From Dyella lutea (GTDB lineage: Bacteria > Pseudomonadota > Gammaproteobacteria > Xanthomonadales > Rhodanobacteraceae): DNA of 64,000 nt. The notes under the pieces were generated by a model, which worked only from the letters and a program-made list of their open reading frames with translations, did not search any database and was not told the DNA's origin. The position numbers and the translations under genes are program-made. The first letter of the stretch is position 1. Every line of letters begins with the position of its first letter. This document shows positions 18,601 to 27,684 of this stretch, piece by piece. The stretch covers positions 1,220,001 to 1,284,000 of the forward strand of contig NZ_JAMZEK010000001.1 of assembly GCF_024158035.1 (NCBI RefSeq). Reading direction: 5' to 3'.

Positions 18601-19244
18601 CCAGCCAGTCGCGGCTGTTCCAGCGCTTCGAGCAGGCCGAGGGGCCGCTGCGCCGTGCCGGCAGCGGGCTGGGCCTGGCGATCTGCCGCGAACTGGTCAC
18701 CCTGATGGGCGGCGCCATCGATCTCGAGTCGCGGCTGACCATCGGCAGTGTGTTCAGCGTGCGGCTGCCGCTGCCGTTGCCCGAGGATGAACTGCCGGAG
18801 CCGGCGGTGCCAGCGGTCGACGCCGGCGGCCGGCCGTCCTGCCGGGTGTTGCTGGTGGAGGACGATGCGATCGTCGCGTCGGTGATACGTGGCCTGCTCG
18901 AAGCGCAAGGTCACCGCGTGACCGGTGTGGCGCACGGCCTTGCCGCGCTGGCCGAGCTGAGCACGGCCAGCTTCGACCTGATGCTGCTCGACCTGGACCT
19001 GCCCGGCGTCGACGGTTTCCAGGTGGCCCGGCTGGTGCGCCAGCGCGAGCTGGTCGGCACCCATCTTCCGATCGTGGCGATCACTGCACGTTCGGTTGCC
19101 GGCGACGAGGCACGTACGCGCGCGGCGGGCATGGACGGATTCGTGCGCAAGCCGGTGTCCGGCGCGCAGCTGGCGCGGGCCATCGAGGACACCCTGGCAG
19201 CGGTGGACCTGCGCGCGGGTCGCGCCGACCAGCCGACCGCCTGA
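15654..19244 (+). CDS. Hybrid sensor kinase/response regulator with beta-propeller sensor (copy 2)
   Basis: A 1196-residue paralogue of the preceding gene with identical architecture. It has a signal-like segment at 1-24, a periplasmic propeller from about 45 (DGAMWFGTKGGLARYDG) to 690, a Y_Y_Y domain, and one membrane helix (WAWFGYAIGLLLLAMLALKLW). The HisKA His is at 831 ([14 protein letters not shown]), followed by HATPase ([24 protein letters not shown]) and a receiver with Asp at 1113 ([12 protein letters not shown]) and Lys in FVRKPVSG. Cytoplasmic parts are nearly identical to copy 1, while the propellers are much more divergent, which suggests different ligands feeding similar signalling halves. 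The start is preceded by AAGGGGA. The 80-bp gap to copy 1 contains TTTGGCATGATC, similar to a string upstream of copy 1. Confidence 0.92.
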   Translation: MFLSLLMSIGLLAGGGVAPAYAAAPETSVDAGGALPTPQFRRFGTADGLPSSSVYAVVQDHDGAMWFGTKGGLARYDGVGFRVFHHVAGDPTSLPDNTVGALLVDHAGRLWTSGLEAGLNRYDPATGGFVHWRHDPADPASLSIDKVWTIAECSGGTIWVGTEAGLDRMRADGRHFDHILPPEVDGHPGRFGAVGALYVDRHDRLWIGSANGVFRRDPDGRIRAIKGVDPGLLIDAWAIEGDADDDEIRISSTHGLFFVGDDDVARPLDVPGLPDTNIMTSARDRAGRLWIGTQKGLFLQPAPHQPLVPVIDRPVMYGNLPGSWVWKILPDREGGLWFALYDGGVGYLAPGWSGMSRYTHIPDDPDSLRDSMATAMAHARDEQVWVGERGGRVDKLDPSTGRVQHVITGLHGDVVGMTEDADHNLWIATKGSFYRYRDGHVDQVDPQQRVLRNPLEVEAGPDGRLYVRTFNQGLFRIDPKTLAVSPVAIVGGDDRARWGSQMTLRFGVFWYAGDGGLYRLDASHDHFEPVPGVDNSQAVNAFDTSPDGFWLARPDGLEHYQLARDGLRLDRRVLADQGWPSINVVDLRIDAHRRVWIFGSDGLWRYTPDTGRFRQMGLQDGLANGEFFRGYSRLADGTIYAPTFGGVVGFNPDRITEQDGDAPLEITGVHVRRNGRLVELPVSGVLHVGWHDRELGVVARLYSYIDPAANHYRFRLSGLDGSWVDVGNRGEREFAALEPGSYTLDVMGAGANGRWTELSAPLDIRVDAPPWERWWAWFGYAIGLLLLAMLALKLWQRRVDQRHRLDLSEQQRQLAEQASAAKTRFLATLSHEIRTPMTGVMGMAELLLSTPLRPEQSEYAQAMQRSGAMLLKLLNDALDLARIEAGRLELELAPFDPYELLQDVARMTAAQARGKGIGFTLEAAAGLPGRLVGDAMRIKQILLNLTGNAVKFTERGRVTLAARPLPGGVEFSVRDTGPGIPEASQSRLFQRFEQAEGPLRRAGSGLGLAICRELVTLMGGAIDLESRLTIGSVFSVRLPLPLPEDELPEPAVPAVDAGGRPSCRVLLVEDDAIVASVIRGLLEAQGHRVTGVAHGLAALAELSTASFDLMLLDLDLPGVDGFQVARLVRQRELVGTHLPIVAITARSVAGDEARTRAAGMDGFVRKPVSGAQLARAIEDTLAAVDLRAGRADQPTA

Positions 19245-19257
19245 GGCGGCCGGCCGG

Positions 19258-19680
19258 TTACATGTCGAACTTGTTGACCGTGAAACCCAGCCCGGCGTAC
19301 TCGCGCCAGCGCCGCCGCGATCCCTCGCGCTCGGCCGGGTCGGCAGCCACCACTTCCAGCACGCGCTCGTAGCGCCCTTCCGGACGCTGCTCGCGCAGGT
19401 TGATCAGCAGCGGGCGGTCCGGTGTCTCGATACCCGGCGGCACCAGCAGCACCGCTGTCTGCGCGTCATCGTCGTCGCCCGCGAGCTGGTGCGGGATGAA
19501 CGCGTCCTCGTCGAAATCCCACAGCAGCTCGTCCAGCGCCTCGGCCTGCTCGAAGTCGCGGCACAGCACCAGCGTCGGCTGCTGCGCCGCGTACGCGCGC
19601 TTGGCCAGCTCGCAGGCCAGCAGCAGCGGCTGCTCGCGGAAGCGCGGCTTGTCGATCAGGTAGAAGTCGGCGCGGGGCAT
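19258..19680 (-). CDS. holC: DNA polymerase III chi subunit
   Basis: A 140-residue chi subunit of the DNA polymerase III clamp-loader accessory pair, which links the holoenzyme to SSB through psi. The N-terminus MPRADFYLIDKPRFREQPLLLACELAKRAY matches HolC (ADFYLL plus a long helix). TLVLCRDFEQAEALDELLWDFDEDAFIPHQLA contains the typical LWxFxxxxFIPHxLAG motif, and PPLLINL-type and RYRxYRxxGF-like elements (RRRWREYAGLGF) follow. The start at 19680 gives the canonical family N-terminus. It follows pepA on the minus strand, as in many gammaproteobacteria, but 221 bp with an inverted repeat separate them here. Normal family length. Confidence 0.95.
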   Translation of the reverse strand: MPRADFYLIDKPRFREQPLLLACELAKRAYAAQQPTLVLCRDFEQAEALDELLWDFDEDAFIPHQLAGDDDDAQTAVLLVPPGIETPDRPLLINLREQRPEGRYERVLEVVAADPAEREGSRRRWREYAGLGFTVNKFDM

Positions 19681-19901
19681 GAAGCGAGGAGTGAGTAGAG
19701 AGGAGTGAGAAGTGAGAAGTGAGAGAAGGGCGGAGGCGGAGAGGTTGAGGTGGCTTGCGCAAAGGCTGCCGGTTGGTCGCCGCCTTTTACGGCTTTGTTC
19801 CGGTCGCGCGCTACTTGCGGGTATCCGAGGGGTGGGGAGTGACAGGGAAGGTCGTGTGGCGACAGGCCCGACGCTTTCTCTCACTTCTCACTCATCCTCC
19901 C
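19681..19901. repeat. Inverted purine/pyrimidine repeats between pepA and holC
   Basis: GTGAGAAGTGAGAGAA (19712-19727) recurs inverted as TTCTCTCACTTCTCAC (19876-19891). Each arm extends into further imperfect GTGAGAA-like units (AGTGAGTAGAGAGGAGTGAG; TCCCTCACTTCTCGC). No ORF in the 221 bp looks like a gene. Such arms would form a large hairpin in the pepA-holC transcript. Confidence 0.6.
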
Positions 19902-21404
19902 TCACTTCTCGCTCGACGCGCTTCGATCGATCAGCCACTGCGCCAGCAGCGGCACCGGGCGGCCGGTGGCCAGGCCCTTGCGGCCCTCGTCCCAGGCGGT
20001 GCCGGCGATGTCCAGGTGGGCCCAGCGCTGGCCTTCGGTGAAGCGCGAGAGGAAGCAACCGGCGGTGATCGCGCCGGCGCTCTTGCCGCCGATGTTGGCG
20101 ACATCGGCGAAGCCGGACTCGAGCTGGGTCTGGTAGTCGTCCCACAGCGGCAGGCGCCACGCGCGGTCGAGCGTGGCCTCGCCGGCGGCGAGCAGTTCGG
20201 TGGCGAGGTCGTCGTGCTTGCTCATCAGGCCGGTGGCGTGCTTGCCCAGCGCGATCACGCAGGCGCCGGTGAGCGTGGCGGCGTCGACGATCGCCTGCGG
20301 CTGGTAGGTCTGCACGGTCCAGGTCAGCGCGTCGCAGAGGATCAGGCGGCCCTCGGCGTCGGTGTTGAGCACCTCGATGGTGAGGCCGGACAGGCTGGTC
20401 AGCACGTCGCTGGGACGGTAGCTGTCGCCGTCGGGCATGTTCTCCGCGGCGGGCACCACGCAGACCAGGTTGAGCTTCACGCCCAGCTTCACCGCCGCGA
20501 CGAAGCTGCCGAGCACGCCAGCGGCGCCGCCCATGTCGAACTTCATCTCCTCCATGCCGGCACCGGGCTTGAGGCTGATGCCGCCGGAGTCGAAGGTGAT
20601 GCCCTTGCCGACGAACGCGTAGGGCTTGTCGCCCTCGGCGCCGCCGGTGTACTCCAGCGCCACCAGCTTGGGCCGGTTGGCCGAGCCGCGGCCCACGGCC
20701 AGCAGCGAGCCGAAACCGAGCTTCTCCATCTCCTCGTGGTCGAGCACGCGGCAGCTCACGGTGTCGGCGTGTTCGGCGGCAAACGCCCGTGCCTGCTCGG
20801 CGATATAGGCCGGATTGCAGATGTTCGGCGGCAGGTTGGCCAGCTCGCGGGCGAAGCGGACGCCCTCGGCGATGGCCACGCCCTGGTCCAGGCCGGCCTG
20901 CAGCTCGGCGCCGCCGGCGAAGGCCACGCTGGCCAGCTCCGGCTGCGCGCTCTTCTCGCGCGGCTTGAACGTCGCGGTGTAGCGGTAGCTGGCATGATCG
21001 GTGGCGAGCACGGCGGTGCGCAGGCGCCAGGCCGCGTCGCGACCGGGCACGTCGATCTCGCTCAGGTAGGACACCGCGCTGTCCACCGGCAGTCGGCCCA
21101 GTGCGCGGGCGGCGTCGGCGTGGACGCGCTGGAAGCGGGCTGCATCGAAGGCCTTCTGCTGGCCCAGGCCAATCACCAGCACGCGCCGCGCGGTCACGCC
21201 GGCCGGAGCGAACAGCACCGCGGCACTGCCGCCCTTGCCGGTGATGTCGCCGCTCTCCACCTGCCGCTTGATCGCACCCTCCGCCGCGCTGTCGATGCGC
21301 GCCGCGGCGCTGGTGAGCACGCCACCCTCGTATACGCCTACCACCACGCAGGCGGTTTCGACGGCTTCGGGGGAGGCGGAGGCAAGGCTGAACTGGAGCG
21401 TCAT
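19902..21404 (-). CDS. pepA: Leucyl aminopeptidase (M17 family)
   Basis: A 500-residue M17 aminopeptidase, the di-metal hexameric enzyme that removes N-terminal residues; in E. coli it also serves as a DNA-binding architectural protein. The C-terminal catalytic domain shows the signature [16 protein letters not shown], and the metal and active-site residues fall in [53 protein letters not shown] and [11 protein letters not shown] are further constant segments. The N-terminal domain (1-170) is divergent, as usual. Full family length. It is divergently transcribed from lptF with 98 bp between the starts, an arrangement conserved in many gammaproteobacteria. Confidence 0.96.
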   Translation of the reverse strand: MTLQFSLASASPEAVETACVVVGVYEGGVLTSAAARIDSAAEGAIKRQVESGDITGKGGSAAVLFAPAGVTARRVLVIGLGQQKAFDAARFQRVHADAARALGRLPVDSAVSYLSEIDVPGRDAAWRLRTAVLATDHASYRYTATFKPREKSAQPELASVAFAGGAELQAGLDQGVAIAEGVRFARELANLPPNICNPAYIAEQARAFAAEHADTVSCRVLDHEEMEKLGFGSLLAVGRGSANRPKLVALEYTGGAEGDKPYAFVGKGITFDSGGISLKPGAGMEEMKFDMGGAAGVLGSFVAAVKLGVKLNLVCVVPAAENMPDGDSYRPSDVLTSLSGLTIEVLNTDAEGRLILCDALTWTVQTYQPQAIVDAATLTGACVIALGKHATGLMSKHDDLATELLAAGEATLDRAWRLPLWDDYQTQLESGFADVANIGGKSAGAITAGCFLSRFTEGQRWAHLDIAGTAWDEGRKGLATGRPVPLLAQWLIDRSASSEK

Positions 21405-21502
21405 GTAAGGGTCCTGCAGTAGGCGCCGGCATGGCCGGACAGGCTAGACTTGCGGTTTGCCGACGCCCCGAGGGACCCGGCGCAAGCCCCTGATTCTATC
21501 GC

Positions 21503-22618
21503 ATGCTGAGCATCCTCGACCGTTACTTCCTGCGCGAGCTGGGCCAGACCATGGCGGCCACCGCCATCGTGCTGGTCACGGTGCTGGCCGGCAGCACCTT
21601 CGCCCACGTGCTGCAGCAGGTCGCCAACGGCAGCTATCCGGCCAGCGTGATGTTCCAGGTGCTGGGGCTGAACATGCTCGACGGCCTGTCCAACCTGCTG
21701 CCGCTGTCCGGCTACGTCGGCGCGCTGTGGGCGATGGGGCGGATGTATCGCGAGAGCGAGATGCACGTGCTGGCCTCCTCCGGCATGGGCGCGCGCGGCC
21801 TGTTCCGTCCGGTGGCGATGCTCGCCGTCGGCATCGCGCTGGCGGTGGGCGTGGTGTCGCTGTGGCTGGGGCCGTGGGCCTCCAGCACGTCCGCCGCGCT
21901 GATCGATGCGGCCAACCGCTCCGTGATCGCCGCCGGCCTCGACGCAGGACGTTTCACCGAACTGCCGGGCAAGGACGGGGTGATCTTCGTCGATTCGCTC
22001 AGCCGCGACGGCAGCCAGCTCGGTCGCACCTTCATCGCCACCGAACGCAAGTCCGGCGACGGCACCGTTCACCTGCGCCTGATCACCGGCAAGCACGGCC
22101 AGCTGTTCCAGGAGAGCGACGGCGAAGGCCGCTTCCTCGGCCTGCGCGACGGCTGGCAGTACGACGTGCCATTGGGCGGCGACAACTGGCGGCGCATCCG
22201 TTACCAGGGCAACGACGCCTCGCTGAGCAACGTGCAGGACGACGGCGACGACAACAACCCGATCCACAACGTGGACACGCTGGCGCTGACCCGCACCGAC
22301 TCCAACGAGGCGCGGGCGGAACTGGCCTGGCGGGTGGGTTCGCCGGTGATGGCGCTGGTGCTGATGATGCTGTCGCTGCCGTTGGCCAGGCAGAACCCGC
22401 GCGAGGCGCGCTACGGCCGGCTGCTGCTGGCGGTGCTGGCGTTCTTCCTCTACTACAACCTGCTGGCGCTGTGTAACGGGCAGATCAGCAAGGGGCACTG
22501 GCACGGCTCCGGCCCCATGTGGCTGGTCAGCCTGGTGGCCTTCGGCATCGGGGCGTGGATGTTCCGCAACCAGTATCAGCCGCGTCGCGTGCGTGCGGCC
22601 GCGGGGGCATCGGCATGA
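21503..22618 (+). CDS. lptF: LPS export ABC transporter permease LptF
   Basis: A 371-residue inner-membrane permease that pairs with LptG and the LptB ATPase to extract LPS and pass it to LptC. The N-terminus MLSILDRYFLRELGQTMAATAIVLVTVLAG is the canonical LptF start, with helix 1 at about 16-36. The periplasmic beta-jellyroll spans roughly 125-265 (VIFVDSLSRDGSQLGRTFIATER). The last three helices include SPVMALVLMMLSLPLARQNPREARYGRLLLAVLAFFLYYNLL, a family signature. Its stop overlaps the lptG start (ATGA), which implies coupled translation. Confidence 0.96.
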   Translation: MLSILDRYFLRELGQTMAATAIVLVTVLAGSTFAHVLQQVANGSYPASVMFQVLGLNMLDGLSNLLPLSGYVGALWAMGRMYRESEMHVLASSGMGARGLFRPVAMLAVGIALAVGVVSLWLGPWASSTSAALIDAANRSVIAAGLDAGRFTELPGKDGVIFVDSLSRDGSQLGRTFIATERKSGDGTVHLRLITGKHGQLFQESDGEGRFLGLRDGWQYDVPLGGDNWRRIRYQGNDASLSNVQDDGDDNNPIHNVDTLALTRTDSNEARAELAWRVGSPVMALVLMMLSLPLARQNPREARYGRLLLAVLAFFLYYNLLALCNGQISKGHWHGSGPMWLVSLVAFGIGAWMFRNQYQPRRVRAAAGASA

Positions 22619-23715
22619 GGGCGCTGCGGCTGCGCCGGGTCGACTGGCTGATCGGCACCACGGTGCTCGGCTCGCTGTTGACGGTGTGGATCCTGATCGC
22701 CGGCCTGGACGCGCTGCTGCAGTTCCTGCGCCAGCTCGGCCACGTCGGCAAGAACGGCTTTACCGTGGCCGATGCGGCACTGTACGTGCTGGTGACCTTC
22801 CCACGTCGTCTCTACGAGAACTTCGGCTACGCCACGGTGATCGGCGGTCTGCTTGGCCTGGGCAGCCTGGCCGGCAGCGGCGAGCTGACCGCGCTGCGTG
22901 CCGCAGGCATGTCGCAGCTGCGCATCGCCGCCTCCGCGGCCGGCGTGGTGGCGGTGCTGATCGTCGGCGTGGTGATCCTCGGCGAGACGGCCGCGCCGTG
23001 GGGCGACCAGAAGGCCCAGGCGATGCAGCTGGCGCAGCGTTCTGGCGGACTCGGCATGGCCGGCTCCACCGGACTGTGGGCGCGCGACGGCGACCGTGTC
23101 ATCAACGCCAAGCGCAGCCTGCTCAAGGAAGTGGACGGGCACAACCAGGTGGAACTGGCCGACGTGCGCGTCTTCACTTTCACCCCGGATGGGCAGCTCA
23201 CCCGTTTCGACTGGGCGAAGAGCGCGACCCACGACGGTCGTCAGTGGACCCTGTCGCAAGTGCGCAGCACCACGCTGGACGCCACCGGTACCCACAGCAC
23301 CACGGTGGCCAGCGAGCCATGGAGCGTGAGGCTCAACCCGCGCGTGCTGGAGCAGTCGCTGGTGCAGCCGCAGTACCTGCCGATGCGCGACCTGCGGCGC
23401 AACATGCGCTATCTGGAGGCGAACGGACAGAGTCCGGGCGTCTATGCCGTGGCGTTCTGGACCCGTGCGCTGTACCCGCTGAACGTGCTGGTGCTGGTGC
23501 TGTGCGCGATGCCGTTCGCCTTCGGCAGCCTGCGCTCGGGCGGCCTGGGCAAGCGCATCTTCATCGGCATCCTGATGGCCATCGCCTGGTACTTCCTGCA
23601 GCAGGCGCTGATCAATTTCGGCACCGTCTACGGCGTGCCGCCGATGCTGGCCAACCTGCTGCCAGCCCTGGTGCTTGCGTCGATCGCCTGGTTCTACTTC
23701 CGCCGGCATCGCTGA
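22615..23715 (+). CDS. lptG: LPS export ABC transporter permease LptG
   Basis: A 366-residue partner of LptF. The start MRALRLRRVDWLIGTTVLGSLL overlaps the lptF stop by 4 nt; a longer in-frame ORF would run inside lptF and is rejected. Helix 1 is at about 11-33, the cytoplasmic-proximal helices at 60-85 (VIGGLLGLGSLAGSGELTALRAAGMS, the coupling region facing LptB) and 95-115, the periplasmic jellyroll at about 125-260, and C-terminal helices at 285-360 (YPLNVLVLVLCAMPFAFGSLRSGGLGKRIFIGILMAIAWYF). Family-typical length and topology. Confidence 0.96.
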   Translation: MRALRLRRVDWLIGTTVLGSLLTVWILIAGLDALLQFLRQLGHVGKNGFTVADAALYVLVTFPRRLYENFGYATVIGGLLGLGSLAGSGELTALRAAGMSQLRIAASAAGVVAVLIVGVVILGETAAPWGDQKAQAMQLAQRSGGLGMAGSTGLWARDGDRVINAKRSLLKEVDGHNQVELADVRVFTFTPDGQLTRFDWAKSATHDGRQWTLSQVRSTTLDATGTHSTTVASEPWSVRLNPRVLEQSLVQPQYLPMRDLRRNMRYLEANGQSPGVYAVAFWTRALYPLNVLVLVLCAMPFAFGSLRSGGLGKRIFIGILMAIAWYFLQQALINFGTVYGVPPMLANLLPALVLASIAWFYFRRHR

Positions 23716-23814
23716 GGTCTGCGTCGTCCCGCCACGCCGGGGCGTCTTGCAGCGGGGCCGCAGCCGTGGCCATGATGGCTGGGCGCGGCTTTTCGCCGAT
23801 GCCGAGGACACGCC

Positions 23815-24216
23815 ATGCAGACGCCGCTGATCGGTCGCTCGTTCTCCCTCATCGAAAAGGTCGGCCTGCTGGCCATCCTGGCGGCGACGCTGTTCGCCGG
23901 TTTCAGCGAGGTAAAACAGATGGTCCGGGCCGGCCACGCCGGCGTCAGCGACCTGCTGCTGCTGTTCATGTACCTCGAGCTGGTCTCGATGGTCGAGGTG
24001 TACTGGACGGCGGGCAAGCTGCCCGTGCGCATGCCGCTGTACATCGCGATGGTGGCCCTGGCGCGGCACATGCTGGTGGACCAGCAGTTGCCCGCGCTCG
24101 ATCTGCTGGGCACGGCGGTGGCGATCCTGCTGCTGGCGGTGGCCGTGGTCGTGGTGCGCTACGGCCACCTGAAACTGCCGTACCGCGATGCGATCGACTC
24201 GCGCCACCTGAGCTGA
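23815..24216 (+). CDS. PsiE-like phosphate-starvation-inducible membrane protein
   Basis: A 133-residue inner-membrane protein of the PsiE family, named from an E. coli phosphate-starvation-inducible gene of unknown mechanism. Four helices are predicted at about 16-33, 45-63 (VSDLLLLFMYLELVSMVEVYW), 75-92 and 99-120. The MYLELVSMVEVYWT...MPLYIAMVALARHMLVD segment is the conserved core. It stands alone on the plus strand after lptG with a 99-bp gap that shows no obvious Pho box. Assignment to the family is good; the function remains unknown. Confidence 0.85.
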   Translation: MQTPLIGRSFSLIEKVGLLAILAATLFAGFSEVKQMVRAGHAGVSDLLLLFMYLELVSMVEVYWTAGKLPVRMPLYIAMVALARHMLVDQQLPALDLLGTAVAILLLAVAVVVVRYGHLKLPYRDAIDSRHLS

Positions 24217-24282
24217 CCGTCGCCTTGTTCGCCCGATCGGTTCCAGGTCGACGCGCACAACGGTGACGGTGCCGGAGCCCGG

Positions 24283-25258
24283 CTAGTGCGTCAGGGTGTT
24301 CTGCTTGCCCAGGACGTCGCGCCGCCGCTGCCACGTCTCGGGCGTCTGCGGCTTTACGAACAGCGCCGCCAGTTCCGGATGGTTGGTCTTGGCCCGTCGC
24401 TCGATGCGCCCGATGCAGGCCTCGATATCCGGCGTGGCAAGTCGGTCCTCGAACTCCGCGCTCAAGGCGGCCACCACCCGATCCGGCCCCATCTGCACGG
24501 TGAAGACGCCGTTGGCGCTGCGCACGCCCGGGTCCGTCGAAGCGATGTCCATCAGCGAGCGGGCGACCGCCGGGCGGGCGGCTTCGCCAATCAGCAGCCC
24601 CTTGGTTTCGCGCGCAAGCACGAATGCCGACGCCGCGAGGATCGCACCGATTGCCAGCGATGCGATGCCGTCAAGCGCCGGCATTTCCAGCCAGTGGGAC
24701 AGGCCCACCCCGGCCAGGGCGGCGGCCAGCCCGCTCAAGGCAGCGGTGTCTTCGAGCAGTACCGTGAAGATACTGGGGTCCTTACTCTGACGGACCGCCT
24801 CCAGATATCCCTGCGTTCCCTTGCGGGCGACGGAACTCGCGTAGCGCGATGATCCAGGTCGAGCCCTCGAACAGCGCCGAGACACCGAGCACCACGAGGC
24901 TGGTCACGAGATGTTCGGTGGGCTCGGGTGATCGCAGGTGCACCACGCCCTGGTAGAACGACACGCCTGCACCCATGGCCAGGATCAGTAGCGAAACGAT
25001 GAAGCTCCAGAAGTAGAGCTCGCGCCCGTGACCGAAGGGGTGCTCGTCGTCCGCCGGCTGGCGCGAGCGATGCAGGCCGTACAGCAACAGCAGCTCGTTC
25101 GTCGTGTCGACCAACGAATGCACCCCTTCACTGAGCATCGCCGAGCTGCCGGACAGGGCGGCGGCGGCGAACTTGGCGACGGCGATGGCGAAATTGCCGG
25201 CGAGCGCGGCGATAACCACCATGGTGGACGCGCCGGAATGGCCGGTACGGTGGGACAT
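24283..25258 (-). pseudogene. Cation diffusion facilitator (CDF) transporter with a frameshift
   Basis: Reads as a CDF metal/proton antiporter split across two frames. From a strong SD (AGGAGGAGG) and start at 25258 the first part encodes MSHRTGHSGASTMVVIAALAGNF, helices 1-2, GVHSLVDTTNELLLLYG (CDF signature with a metal-site Asp in HSLVD) and helix 3-4 regions, as far as IIALREFR. The frame then shifts. The remainder (RKGTQGYLEAVRQSKDPS, LLEDTAALSGL, then a cytoplasmic C-terminal domain) continues in the frame ending at 24283. Removing one base near 24829 (the G in GGGCGACGG) restores an uninterrupted 324-codon gene. Either a recent inactivation or a sequencing error; the rest of the gene looks intact. 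Confidence 0.8.
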
Positions 25259-25401
25259 GTGCCTCCTCCTACACAGGTGGGGCGAAGGGTGCCGCGCCGT
25301 ACGTCGATCCACTGTGGAAGCGATGGCATCCCGCGCATGCTTGTGGCGCGACGGAGCGCGCGGCATGCTCGCGGTTTCCACGGAACTGACGAGAGCACGC
25401 G

Positions 25402-26418
<1,017 letters not shown>

Positions 26419-26484
26419 GGTGATGGACGGCTTCGGTGCGCCGGTTATGCTGGGCCGTCGTTCTTCATGGAAGAGGAGTTCCTG

Positions 26485-27612
26485 ATGCGACACCTGCGCA
26501 TCCTCTGGCTCGGTGCAGCCGTGATGCTGACCGCCTGCCAGCGACCGGGCGATGCCCCGGCCGGGCCGCAGCAGGCGAGCCTGTTGCCGCCCGATCAGGC
26601 ATCCGCCCACGTGATCGCGGCAGCCCCGCCCGCCGCGCATACCGCCGCCTCCGTTGCAGGTTCGCTGCCTGCGCCGCTGGCGCCGATCCGTGCGGTGGGG
26701 ACGGACGAAGCAATCAAGCCGTTCGACTTCGCTGGAACCTCCGGCGGCATCGGCCCGGCCGTGTGTCGTTTCGACGGGCTGCAGTTGCCCCCGGGCACCA
26801 AGGTCTACGCCGCCGGTGGTTACGGTGGCGCGGCGCAGGCGTTCCAGATCGACCAGAGCGGCCATCAGGCCACCCGCATGGACGTGGCGGTGAACCAGCC
26901 ATCGGCGCCCGTCGTACTGATGCTCGGCAGCTACGAGCCCACCGTGTGGAACGTGGGCTGGTCACCGGGCACGCGCATCCTCGCGGTGCTGGTCAGTGGC
27001 TACCACCGGCAGGTGATCAACGGCCTGCCATCGGGCGTGCCACGCATCGTCAGCACCCGCGACAACCACGGCGCCTGTCCGTCGTTCTCGCTGTCCGGCG
27101 ATCGTCTCGACTCGCTCAATTCGGCGGCCCGGCTGGTGTTCGGGCGCAACGTCGACATGGTGTTCCCCGCGCGCAGCGGCAAAGTGCTGGTCAGCGAGAG
27201 TGGCGCCGAGGCGGGCCGCTGGGTGACCGACCGCGCAGCGCAGGCCGCCGAGTCGTTCCGCCTGGCCGATGCGCCGCTGGCCGGTGAAGCTGGACTGGAG
27301 GAAGCCGTGCGCAAGGGCTATCTGCGCGAGGCGACGCCTGCGGATGTACGCGATTGGCAGATGGCCGCCGCCGCGGCTCGCGGGCCGGGCGATGTGCCGC
27401 CGGTCTACGGCGGCACGAAGCCCCGGCCGATCGGGATGTATCACGCCTACGTGGTGCTGAAGCCGTTCACCCTGCCGGCTGGCCTGTACGGCGCCCACAG
27501 CGCCACGTTCTTCGTGCCGAAGGGCCTGCCGCGCCCGAAGGGCACGCTGGGGCACTCCACCCTGTACGACTTCAACACGCTCAGTTGTGCCGGTGTGGCG
27601 TGCTGGCATTAG
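26485..27612 (+). CDS. Putative lipoprotein, 375 aa, unknown function
   Basis: A secreted lipoprotein of 375 residues. The start MRHLRILWLGAAVMLTACQ is chosen over an ATG 18 nt upstream because AAGAGGAG lies 6 nt before it. The lipobox MLTAC places the acylated Cys at residue 18. A low-complexity Ala/Pro linker (to about 65) leads into a globular domain with many small-residue strands (VYAAGGYGGAAQAFQIDQS, VVLMLGSYEPTVWNVGWSPGTRILAVLVSGYHRQVI). The lack of a charged +2 residue suggests outer-membrane sorting. No family is recognised. The C-terminus holds a Cys pair (LSCAGVACWH) that could form a disulfide. Confidence 0.8.
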   Translation: MRHLRILWLGAAVMLTACQRPGDAPAGPQQASLLPPDQASAHVIAAAPPAAHTAASVAGSLPAPLAPIRAVGTDEAIKPFDFAGTSGGIGPAVCRFDGLQLPPGTKVYAAGGYGGAAQAFQIDQSGHQATRMDVAVNQPSAPVVLMLGSYEPTVWNVGWSPGTRILAVLVSGYHRQVINGLPSGVPRIVSTRDNHGACPSFSLSGDRLDSLNSAARLVFGRNVDMVFPARSGKVLVSESGAEAGRWVTDRAAQAAESFRLADAPLAGEAGLEEAVRKGYLREATPADVRDWQMAAAAARGPGDVPPVYGGTKPRPIGMYHAYVVLKPFTLPAGLYGAHSATFFVPKGLPRPKGTLGHSTLYDFNTLSCAGVACWH

Positions 27613-27684
27613 GCGAGCCGGTCAGCGATAGCGCTGACGAACAAGCCGCGCGGCGGTGGACTGCCTCGTGCCAGCGCCGACCGA

